64,000 nt of DNA from Betaproteobacteria bacterium (lineage in GTDB: Bacteria > Pseudomonadota > Gammaproteobacteria > Burkholderiales > Burkholderiaceae_A), in the NCBI GenBank assembly GCA_028139135.1, contig JAOINB010000004.1, forward strand, positions 25,595 to 89,594, in the 5' to 3' direction. Both the position numbers and the translations under genes were made by a program. The notes under the pieces were generated by a model. The model had not been told where the DNA came from and ran no database searches. It saw only the letters and a program-made list of their open reading frames with translations. Of the stretch, positions 54,385-61,989 are shown piece by piece. Positions within the stretch are counted from its first letter, which is position 1. Each line of letters starts with the position of its first letter.

Positions 54385-55308
54385 CTAAGTGATTTTTTTG
54401 CAACCAGTAAGATCAACTGTCATTATAAGTTCTTTAATTTTTTTAATAGCTTCATATCTAGCAAAACTCTTCCTCCAGACTAAAACAACCCGCCTGAAAG
54501 GAGGAGTGTTTTTAAATTTGAGCAGTTTTATAGTTTCATCCTTTGTCAATGCTTCTAGAGCCATCCTAGGTAACAAAGTAATACCTAATCCTGAGGAAAC
54601 CATATATCTAATCGTTTCCAACGAACTCCCTTCAAAGGTTCTTTGAATACCTTGTGCGTTAACAGAGTATCTAGCGGCCTCTGGGCAAACATCTAAAACT
54701 TGGTCTCTAAAACAATGACCAACCCCCAACAATAGCATTGTTTCATTTGCGAGATCCTCACTTGAAATATACTTTCGTGAGGAAAACTTATGATCTCGAG
54801 GAACAGCTACTACAAAATCCTCGTCATAAAGAGCAACACAGTTGAGCCCGTGCATATCAAAAGGTTCTGCTAGTATTCCAGCATCTAAAGAACCGTTACG
54901 TAGTTTTTCTAGAATTGCGGTTGTAAAATCCTCATTAAGGACTAAAGGCATATTGGGTACCGCATCAAAAATTACTCTGACAATTTTAGGTAATAAATAA
55001 GGGCCGATCGTAAAAATAACACCAAGGCGGAGAGGGCCAAGGAGCGGATCTCTGCCCTGATCTGCGATTAGTCGCATCTTGTTTGATTCCTCTACGATTA
55101 ACTGAGCTTGCTTAACCAATCTTTCTCCAACTGCCGTTAATGCAATTTGATTACTTTTCCTCTCAAAAATTTTTGTGTTTAACTCGTCCTCAAGTTTTTT
55201 TATACTTACGGATAAGGTTGGCTGGCTAACAAAACATGCTTCGGCGGCTCTTCCAAAATGCTTTTCCTGAGCTACAGCAATAATGTATCGAAGTTCAGTC
55301 AACGTCAT
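54385..55308 (-). CDS. oxyR: Peroxide-sensing regulator OxyR
   Basis: LysR-type activator of peroxide defence genes. The 307-residue protein has an N-terminal winged helix (MTLTELRYIIAVAQEKHFGRAA) and the regulatory domain with redox motif GHCFRDQVLDVC. The two cysteines fall at residues 199 and 208, the same numbering as E. coli OxyR, so disulfide sensing is expected. It is followed by cysM 7 nt later and preceded at distance by ridA. It may control this group and itself, but no clear OxyR site was identified. Confidence 0.94.
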   Translation of the reverse strand: MTLTELRYIIAVAQEKHFGRAAEACFVSQPTLSVSIKKLEDELNTKIFERKSNQIALTAVGERLVKQAQLIVEESNKMRLIADQGRDPLLGPLRLGVIFTIGPYLLPKIVRVIFDAVPNMPLVLNEDFTTAILEKLRNGSLDAGILAEPFDMHGLNCVALYDEDFVVAVPRDHKFSSRKYISSEDLANETMLLLGVGHCFRDQVLDVCPEAARYSVNAQGIQRTFEGSSLETIRYMVSSGLGITLLPRMALEALTKDETIKLLKFKNTPPFRRVVLVWRKSFARYEAIKKIKELIMTVDLTGCKKIT

Positions 55309-55548
55309 CTATGTCCAATCCAATAAAATCTTCTAATCATCCAACGATTAACAAATACAGTAATGCTGATATTCATAGAAATAGAAATAAAATTTCCGGA
55401 ATTAAATGAGGATCTTAGATAAAATCAATTAACTAAAGAAATAACCTCTGTAATTAATTCCTAATCATTAATTCAATTTGAAAAACTGAGCTACATGTCA
55501 CCAAATTATTCAAAACAAAAATCTATTCTCAATCAAAAGTACCATACT

Positions 55549-55953
55549 TCAATTATCAATAATCATAACCGCTTCTGCTTCTACACAAACATTTCTTGGA
55601 AGACTTAAAACTCCTACGGCAGCACGAGCAGGATAAGGCTTTTCAAAAACAGTCTCCATAACTTCATTGACAAGATGAAAGTGAGACATGTCTGTAAGAA
55701 AAATATTTAACTTTACAATGTCTTTTAAACTTCCCCCTGAATCTTCACAAATGCAGTTTAAGTTTGTGAAAACCTGCTCAATTTGTGACCTTACTCCTTC
55801 ATCAGAATCTGAATTCCCAATCACTTCCATTGATGCAGGATCCAGAGGAATTTGTCCTGAAATCCATACTGTCTGTCCACACCTGACCGCTTGCGAATAT
55901 GCGCCAATCGCCTTTGGCGCCCTCTCTGTATGAATATATTTACGATTGCTCAC
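55549..55953 (-). CDS. ridA: RidA family deaminase
   Basis: Hydrolyses reactive enamine/imine intermediates released by PLP enzymes such as threonine dehydratase. The 134-residue protein has the family opening KAIGAYSQAVRCG, a central SGQIPLDP, and the catalytic Arg110 in YPARAAVGV followed by EAEAVM near the C-terminus. Length is typical. It is 240 nt upstream of oxyR on the same strand. The upstream region is the long AT-rich gap. Confidence 0.92.
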   Translation of the reverse strand: MSNRKYIHTERAPKAIGAYSQAVRCGQTVWISGQIPLDPASMEVIGNSDSDEGVRSQIEQVFTNLNCICEDSGGSLKDIVKLNIFLTDMSHFHLVNEVMETVFEKPYPARAAVGVLSLPRNVCVEAEAVMIIDN

Positions 55954-56654
55954 CGATTCACTCCTTAACCGTTTTTAATACTGCTTGTTATATGCGTCCA
56001 GTTTGTGACAACCTTCTATTTTTCTAATTTCAGAGATCAAATAAAGTTTTCACTTGTTTAAATACGCTTAACCTTTACAACTTAATAGAATATTCCAAAA
56101 TTCCAAAAACCTAGATAGATCTATTTATTAAACGCTGGGAAACCGTTCAGAATATAGGTTTAAGCCAATATTTAACTCTATCATACGGGAAATTCTTATG
56201 ATGACCTCTGTTAAAACACTCCCGGCATATAAAAATTTCATCTCACATCCGAAATAAATTCATAATGCATTATCTCGAACAATCTACATTCAATAATTTC
56301 TCAGTCCAATGTAGGGATCACTAAACTATTAATCCTCTACAAAATTGTATAGAGAAAGGGTTTAGATCAAAGCTATAACTTTATTTGATAATAAAAGTTT
56401 GTGAACCCAGTTTTTAATAAGATAATAACTGCTTGACGAAATGATTACAAAATTTTTTCGTTAAAATGGCTCATTTATTTTTGATTTTATCCAGCTTAGA
56501 GCGAAATTAAGTTTGGCAAATAAATACACTTTTCGTTAGTACAATCATAAACTCGCTGTGATTTGTTAGCTTAATTATATAAACAAGATTTTTTATTCAG
56601 GTTATAGATAAAAATTACATTGAACGATACAAACATGGGCAGTAAAAACTAGCT
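55954..56654. other. 701-nt AT-rich intergenic region
   Basis: The longest gene-free stretch in a densely packed window, between the start of ridA and the end of fliS. I see no convincing ORF, tRNA or strong terminator. It holds a 10-bp palindrome ATAGATCTAT at 56115-56124 and short TTCCAAAA repeats near 56095-56108. A TTGACG at about 56432 lies too far from TTAAAAT to be a good promoter. It must contain the ridA promoter near its left end; the rest is unexplained. Confidence 0.6.
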
Positions 56655-57095
56655 TCAGTTAGCCACATTGTCAGCTTGATTAGCAACTTTTACATCTTTT
56701 TTCGGAGCAATAAGAGAGGGGACTGACTTCCAAGCTTGCCTTATCTCCTCCATTAAACCATGAATCTCAAGCAGTGCATCAATATCATTATGAGCATTTA
56801 CGTGAAAAAGACGCCTTACGACATAACTGTAAAGTTCATTCAAGTTAGTAGCTATTTCACCGCCTTCTTCGAAATCCAGAGCATTTTGTAGACCCAAAAC
56901 AATCTTGCTGGCTCGAGCTAAACTCTTCGCCTTCGCGTTGATTTCGTTCCGCTTTATCTGCCCTTCTGCAGCTTTTAAGCTTTCTACCAATCCGTCAAAA
57001 AGCATCTGAATTAATTGTACATTATCAGCAGAGTTAACACCTGACACAACATTTACTTCTCCGTAACTATCTATTGCTTTTTGACGTGCTCTCAT
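56655..57095 (-). CDS. fliS: Flagellin export chaperone FliS
   Basis: Cytoplasmic chaperone that keeps flagellin unfolded for export and binds FlhA. The 146-residue protein is all-helical, with SADNVQLIQMLFDGLVESLKAA near the N-terminus and EEGGEIATNLNELYSYVVRRL in the middle, both typical of FliS. A GGGAG lies 7 nt before the ATG. It is the last gene of the flagellar run. Flagellin and fliD are not in the window. Confidence 0.9.
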   Translation of the reverse strand: MRARQKAIDSYGEVNVVSGVNSADNVQLIQMLFDGLVESLKAAEGQIKRNEINAKAKSLARASKIVLGLQNALDFEEGGEIATNLNELYSYVVRRLFHVNAHNDIDALLEIHGLMEEIRQAWKSVPSLIAPKKDVKVANQADNVAN

Positions 57096-57179
57096 GATTT
57101 GCTCCCGATTATATCTAAGTCATCTATGTTAATTGAATCGACATCTTAAGATTTTTCTTTAATAAATTTTCTGAATTAA

Positions 57180-58127
57180 TTATGCAGGTTCTGCAACGGT
57201 GGAGACCGTACTCCCCGTAGCATCTTTACCCTTATCCTCTTTATTAGAGTTAGAGCTACCCACAGTAACATTCTCACTTGAGGTTCTCTTTTCTGAGCTT
57301 GAGCCAGAAAGAGCATTCTCCTCATCTGATTCAGATTTAGCCTTTAGAGCTGGAGAAGGCTTAATAGCAACATTACCCTCTTTAGTTCCTTCTAACTCGG
57401 GTGATTGAGTTTCTTCCGAACCAACTTTTTCCTGGCTACCCTCATGAATATTTCCGATATTCTCATTTGCAAGAGCATCATGAGGCAATTCAAGTGTTCC
57501 TTCCTCATCTTGACCATTCTCTGATTGAGAATCAGATTTTTTTAGTAATTCTTCTTCTGATTCTGGTAGTAAAATTTTCGAAAGTGGATTCTTTAGCTCT
57601 ATCTCACAGGCAGAAAACATTTCATCCGCAATCAGATCTAGTTTTTCTCGCAATTTTTTAGCCTCATTTAGATCCTGCTTAGACCATTCAAGTCCAATCT
57701 GATAAACCCCACTTGCATAATTTTGAGGAATCCATGACTCTACTGAGCCCCGTAACATTGAAACCAGCATTGTGTTAGAGGGCAAATGTTTATACGTCTC
57801 TTGATGTCCGTCGAGTAAACCTTCGTCAAAAATTGCCTCTAAATGCTTTTGCAAAACAATTCGATACCTTGGCCTCATCGGTTCCAGGGTCTCATCTTCC
57901 CAACCCTCAACCGGAGACCCACTCATAGCTTCCCAAAGAGTCATACCAGACAAGCCTTCGAACATAGCTTGCGATTCATATGCTCCCATAGATGGAGAAG
58001 GGGCAATCACTGAATTCAATACTGAAGTTATCTTTTCGACGCTATTCAGTCTATCGATGGTATAAACCACCATCACGAGTAAAGCCGCACTAAAAAATAA
58101 AAGAACAAAAAGCAACAGAGTCGCCAT
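57180..58127 (-). CDS. Unrecognised single-pass membrane protein in the flagellar cluster
   Basis: A 315-residue protein I cannot assign. Residues 3-23 are a membrane anchor (LLFVLLFFSAALLVMVVY). Residues 24-190 look folded, with GMTLWEAMSGSPVEGW, MRPRYRIVLQKHLEAIFDEG and SWIPQNYASGVYQIGL. From about residue 195 it is a disordered, Ser/Glu/Lys-rich tail. AGGAGG 7 nt before the ATG supports the start. It lies between the 174-residue unknown and fliS on the same strand, so a flagellar or surface-related role is plausible but unproven. Confidence 0.78.
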   Translation of the reverse strand: MATLLLFVLLFFSAALLVMVVYTIDRLNSVEKITSVLNSVIAPSPSMGAYESQAMFEGLSGMTLWEAMSGSPVEGWEDETLEPMRPRYRIVLQKHLEAIFDEGLLDGHQETYKHLPSNTMLVSMLRGSVESWIPQNYASGVYQIGLEWSKQDLNEAKKLREKLDLIADEMFSACEIELKNPLSKILLPESEEELLKKSDSQSENGQDEEGTLELPHDALANENIGNIHEGSQEKVGSEETQSPELEGTKEGNVAIKPSPALKAKSESDEENALSGSSSEKRTSSENVTVGSSNSNKEDKGKDATGSTVSTVAEPA

Positions 58128-58255
58128 CTATGCCTCCTTAGACCCAATTCACTAGTTTGATAGTCGACAAATTAACATTCTTCTTTAGCACACTAATTTT
58201 AGAGATGCACAGGACAAATCACAAAAATGGCTGAATAATAATACTTAAATTATAC

Positions 58256-58780
58256 TCAGGAAGCGTCTTCAGCATCTTCGTTCAAGTCAGAGTCTGTGAA
58301 CGGGTCTCCAGATTCCTCAAGCTCTTCTCTTAGAAACTGTAGCACAACCAAAGAATTTTCTAAATCAAGCTCATATGCATATTGATTTGCTATGATCTGC
58401 GCTCTTCTGATAGCAGTTTTGGCATCAATCTCGACATTTTGATACTTGCCCCCGAGTCGAAAAATAACCTCAGCTTTGTCTGCAGGCAAATAAGAGAATA
58501 TCTCCCCATTCACGCTCTTGATCTTTACAAAGGCGCTTGACTTAGGTGGCTCAGGCATCTCTTCACCAGCTGCCGTTGCAGCCAACCTCAACTCTGCGTA
58601 TTTAGCAAACTTTTCTGCCCCATCTATAAAGATCTTATCAATAGAGGAACGAATTCTGAGGCCAATTTTTGACTTAAATGCTTTGATGTGCTTTGAATCC
58701 TCTTTAGAATCCATAGCCTTTTCAAAATCAGCTTTTGCCTGATCCATTTCCTGCTGGACTTTCCTGCTCTTTCCGAACAA
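58256..58780 (-). CDS. Unrecognised 174-residue soluble protein in the flagellar cluster
   Basis: No family recognised. I chose the TTG at 58780 because GGAGG precedes it by 5 nt and the protein then begins MFGKSRKVQQEMDQAK. The frame is open to 58822 with 14 more residues. It has an N-terminal coiled-coil-like helix (to about residue 35), a central AFVKIKSVNGEIFSYLPADK beta segment, a helix IRRAQIIANQYAYEL, and a very acidic C-terminus (EELEESGDPFTDSDL). It lies between fliA and the membrane protein at 57180, so co-expression with flagellar genes is likely. Confidence 0.72.
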   Translation of the reverse strand: MFGKSRKVQQEMDQAKADFEKAMDSKEDSKHIKAFKSKIGLRIRSSIDKIFIDGAEKFAKYAELRLAATAAGEEMPEPPKSSAFVKIKSVNGEIFSYLPADKAEVIFRLGGKYQNVEIDAKTAIRRAQIIANQYAYELDLENSLVVLQFLREELEESGDPFTDSDLNEDAEDAS

Positions 58781-58911
58781 ACTAGCCTCCGTCACTTCTA
58801 TCAATAATAATTTTACTACCAACCAAAACTAAAACCCCAAAACAAACCAACTATTTTGTTATAAATTAAATATTGCCACGTATACCTATAAGTTTAACTT
58901 ATTAGAAATAA

Positions 58912-59634
58912 CTAATCTGTTTCTTCCTCAAACAGTATACTCCTAAGTTTCTTAACATTTTGGCTTAAAATCTGACTGACTCTCGATTCGCTAACCCCCA
59001 GTACCTCCCCTATCTCCTTCAGATTTAGTTCTTCTTGGTAATACAGTGACATGACGAGTTTATCTCTGTTTGGAAGCTCATCAATAGCATTTACGACAGC
59101 CTCCATAAATTGAGAATCCTCTGCAATTGTATCGGGTTGCTTTGCCTTTTCATCAGGTATATTCAGCACGTGTTCTGACAGATCCTCGAGATGAATAGTC
59201 TCAAACCTAGCAGCCTGACCCCTTTCTTTTTGAAAGCTCTCTATTTCTTTACCCATAGCAGCCGCTAGCTCTGCTTGCGAGGGGGCTCGCCCGAGAGATG
59301 CTGACAGGGCTCGCGCACTTTCATTATGTTGTTTGTTTATGGCCACAGCCGACCGAGGTAGATAAGATAACTTGCGAACTTCATCAATTATTGAGCCCTT
59401 TACTCTTCTGTGGGCAAAGTGTTCGAATTCAATACCTTTTGTGGGATCAAACGACTTTGCAGCTTCAATTAACCCAATCATTCCAACCTGAATTAATTCA
59501 TTAAGATCCATGAATGGACTCAATCTCGCTTTTAAATGTAGCGCCACTCTCTTGACAAGATCCATGTGATTGGTAATGAGAGATTCTCGACTCTGCGTAT
59601 CATCTTTGTAGGGGTTTTGAATAACGTTATTCAT
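58912..59634 (-). CDS. fliA: Flagellar sigma factor FliA (sigma-28)
   Basis: Sigma factor for late flagellar genes. The 240-residue protein has region 2 (NHMDLVKRVALHLKARL, LIQVGMIGLIEAAKSFDP, FEHFAHRRVKGSIIDEVR), region 3, and region 4 with the helix-turn-helix LKEIGEVLGVSESRVSQI. Length equals E. coli FliA (239). GAGGAAAG precedes the ATG. It directly follows flhG in the conserved flhA-flhF-flhG-fliA order. Confidence 0.97.
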   Translation of the reverse strand: MNNVIQNPYKDDTQSRESLITNHMDLVKRVALHLKARLSPFMDLNELIQVGMIGLIEAAKSFDPTKGIEFEHFAHRRVKGSIIDEVRKLSYLPRSAVAINKQHNESARALSASLGRAPSQAELAAAMGKEIESFQKERGQAARFETIHLEDLSEHVLNIPDEKAKQPDTIAEDSQFMEAVVNAIDELPNRDKLVMSLYYQEELNLKEIGEVLGVSESRVSQILSQNVKKLRSILFEEETD

Positions 59635-59655
59635 TTACTTTCCTCAGTGCTAACT

Positions 59656-60465
59656 TTACTGTTTTCTATCTATAAAAAACTCTAGACCACCATTCATATC
59701 CTGAACACGATCGAGCGCTAATATTTCGTGAACTATGCCTTGTATATCCTTTAACGCAATACTTGTGGGAGCATAATCTAATAAAGCCTTACTGTCCTTA
59801 AGAGCCATTGAAAAAAACTCATCTTCAGAGACTGTTCCGAGGTTCTTAATAGATCTATCAAGAAACTTAATGCAAACTTGATTTATTAGTTTAAACAGAT
59901 TTGAGACATCTTTTTCGCTAGATTGTCCTTTGAATCTATTTTCAACCATGAAAATGTCATCTCTTTTGCTTCGTTGGCAAACCACTTTTATGAGGCCGTA
60001 GGCGTCAGCAATGGAGGAAGGCTCATCAGCCACGACAATTACTCTTTTGTGGCACGCGTCTAGTAGAGTCAATACCGAGGGAGAAATACCAGCGGCCAAA
60101 TCAATAATAAAAAAATCGATCTCTGCTTTAATCTCACTAAAAAGACTTACTATTCCGGCAATCTCAATGTTATTGAGTGCCGCCATTTGCTGCACGCCAG
60201 AGGCCCCGGGGATTAACGAAAACCCTGGAGACACCTGGATGACAATTTCGTTAATATTTTTCTCTCCCAAAATCACATGGCTAATATTTTCCCTAGCCTT
60301 AACTCCAAGAGCTATCTGAGCGTTTGCTAAGCCCATATCCCCGTCAAATAAAAAAACTTTTTTGCCATTTTCAGCCATTTGCCTAGCTATATTCACAGAA
60401 AGACTAGTCTTACCGACTCCCCCCTTACCACTAGCTATACCAATAACTTCTGGCTGTCTCAACAT
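59656..60465 (-). CDS. flhG: Flagellar number regulator FlhG (MinD-like ATPase)
   Basis: MinD/ParA-type ATPase that limits flagellum number, normally by stimulating FlhF GTPase. From ATG at 60465, one base after the flhF stop, it is 269 residues. Motifs are VIGIASGKGGVGKTS (deviant Walker A), LFDGDMGLANAQIALG and FFIIDLAAGIS. The canonical FlhG has an N-terminal DQAxxLR helix that activates FlhF. With the ATG start it is absent; the upstream frame to 60579 overlaps flhF by 113 nt and offers a TTG (60510) but still no clear DQAxxLR. The call is firm and the start uncertain. Confidence 0.92.
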   Translation of the reverse strand: MLRQPEVIGIASGKGGVGKTSLSVNIARQMAENGKKVFLFDGDMGLANAQIALGVKARENISHVILGEKNINEIVIQVSPGFSLIPGASGVQQMAALNNIEIAGIVSLFSEIKAEIDFFIIDLAAGISPSVLTLLDACHKRVIVVADEPSSIADAYGLIKVVCQRSKRDDIFMVENRFKGQSSEKDVSNLFKLINQVCIKFLDRSIKNLGTVSEDEFFSMALKDSKALLDYAPTSIALKDIQGIVHEILALDRVQDMNGGLEFFIDRKQ

Positions 60466-60466
60466 G

Positions 60467-61972
60467 TCAATAACCTTTTGCTCTTCTACTAGTCGTTTCG
60501 CGATCGGGTTCAATCGAGCCAATATAGCTTGCACTAGACATAACCCGGTCCCTGATTTTCCCGGTACATTTCTCAACAAGATTCTCTATTTTGAATACAT
60601 CATAATCCTCTGCACTTGAACCAGAGGCGGCCATAGATGAAATCTTTATTTTTGAATTCAGGATTGTCTGCAGTAACCCCCATGGAGATATTGCCTCGTC
60701 ACACTTCGAGAGGAACATACTAGCCCACTTAATTTCCAGGTCGTCACACCATCTTTTCGCAAGTGCAGCTGAGGCGTCCATCGGCATTACTATGTGCACT
60801 AGAGAAGCACGAACAACAGTCATAAGATCGTCCAAGTCATTCTTTAGTTTAGCACTAGACATGTCTATAAAAACCAACTTTTTATCTGATAATTCTTTAT
60901 TTAGCGTTTGTAAAGTATCTTTACTTTTGACCTTAAAAACATCTATCCCCAAACTTGACCCAAATAATTGAAGTTGAGTCCAAGAACCCACTTTGTTCTG
61001 GTTGTAGCTAAGAATGGCAATATCATCAGGCAATAAATTTTCTTGTAGTAAATTATGAATGATTTTCATGATCATAGAAGTTTTTCCTGCTCCAGAGGGC
61101 CCAACAAAAATATTTGTTCCTCTCAATTCACTTACATCAAAAATTTCTGTATGCTTAGTTGATTCAATTAGCTGACTAAAAATATTTTCAAATGCTTGTT
61201 TCATACCTTCAAATTTAGAAATGTCATCCAACAATAATGTCTGAAGACTCAGCGGCAAGTTCTCTGACTTCACAATTTCAATAAAATCGCTTATTTCTTC
61301 CGTGAAACTATTCTGTTCGTTATGAATCAATTTTTTTGCAAGCTTGAACTCTTTTTTCATGTCCGCCATCTCCCGCAACACTAAATCCACAACTTCTCTA
61401 GCCCTAAGTTCCTCGGGACTAAGTGGTTTTTTTTCTACCAGTGGCGTGTCATGTTTAATAGCGTCCCTCGTAGATTCTTCCATCTCCCATTCATTAAAAC
61501 TCCCCGAATTGTTCTCTGTAGACCATGTTTTTGAATCATGAAAAGTCTTCTGACCCAAGGTTGGTTCCTTACCTACTTTTGTCTCATCATTACAAGATTG
61601 AGATTTATGAACGCCACTGAATTCAGATTTCTTTTCGTATTGGGTAACACCTGGAACTCGTATGCCTTTCTCTCCTTTTGAATTACCATTCCTTGTTTTT
61701 CCAATCGAATCATAGAGTATCTCATCAAAAGAATCTTTGGCTAGTTCATCTGCGAGAGATTTATCTAACGAAGTTCGTTTATTTTGCTGAGCTGGAGAAT
61801 CAACAGGTGGATTAGCCAAATCGGTATTCTGAGAAAAATCGGTTGCAACTATCACCTCAACTCCGCCACTTATTCGCTCACTGGAGACAACTAAAGTATT
61901 CGGACCATATATTCTGATTGCTTTTTCTGTTGCAGCACGCAAATCGTTAGCTAAAATTCTTTTCAATTCCAT
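60467..61972 (-). CDS. flhF: Flagellar SRP-type protein FlhF, with degenerate GTPase motifs
   Basis: SRP-family protein that places the flagellum at the pole. The 501-residue protein has the N-terminal B domain (MELKRILANDLRAATEKAIR, about 1-45), a long acidic disordered linker (about 50-185), the N domain, then the G domain with P-loop GPSGAGKTS (291-299). Other GTPase motifs deviate. The TTDxYRxGAxEQL segment reads SYNQNKVGSWTQLQLFG, the DTAG motif reads FIDMSSAKLK, and the G4-like TKLDE reads LSKCDEA. GTP hydrolysis may be weak or lost. AGAGGA precedes the ATG. It lies between flhA and flhG. Confidence 0.92.
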   Translation of the reverse strand: MELKRILANDLRAATEKAIRIYGPNTLVVSSERISGGVEVIVATDFSQNTDLANPPVDSPAQQNKRTSLDKSLADELAKDSFDEILYDSIGKTRNGNSKGEKGIRVPGVTQYEKKSEFSGVHKSQSCNDETKVGKEPTLGQKTFHDSKTWSTENNSGSFNEWEMEESTRDAIKHDTPLVEKKPLSPEELRAREVVDLVLREMADMKKEFKLAKKLIHNEQNSFTEEISDFIEIVKSENLPLSLQTLLLDDISKFEGMKQAFENIFSQLIESTKHTEIFDVSELRGTNIFVGPSGAGKTSMIMKIIHNLLQENLLPDDIAILSYNQNKVGSWTQLQLFGSSLGIDVFKVKSKDTLQTLNKELSDKKLVFIDMSSAKLKNDLDDLMTVVRASLVHIVMPMDASAALAKRWCDDLEIKWASMFLSKCDEAISPWGLLQTILNSKIKISSMAASGSSAEDYDVFKIENLVEKCTGKIRDRVMSSASYIGSIEPDRETTSRRAKGY

Positions 61973-61989
61973 ATGTCGTTCCTCTTAAA

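Noticed and set aside
56390..56430. TAAAAGTTT as a sigma-28 (FliA) -35 element
   Set aside because: No GCCGATAA-like -10 element at the required 11-nt spacing.
56432..56470. TTGACG with TTAAAAT as a sigma-70 promoter
   Set aside because: Spacing is about 22-23 nt, too long for a standard promoter.
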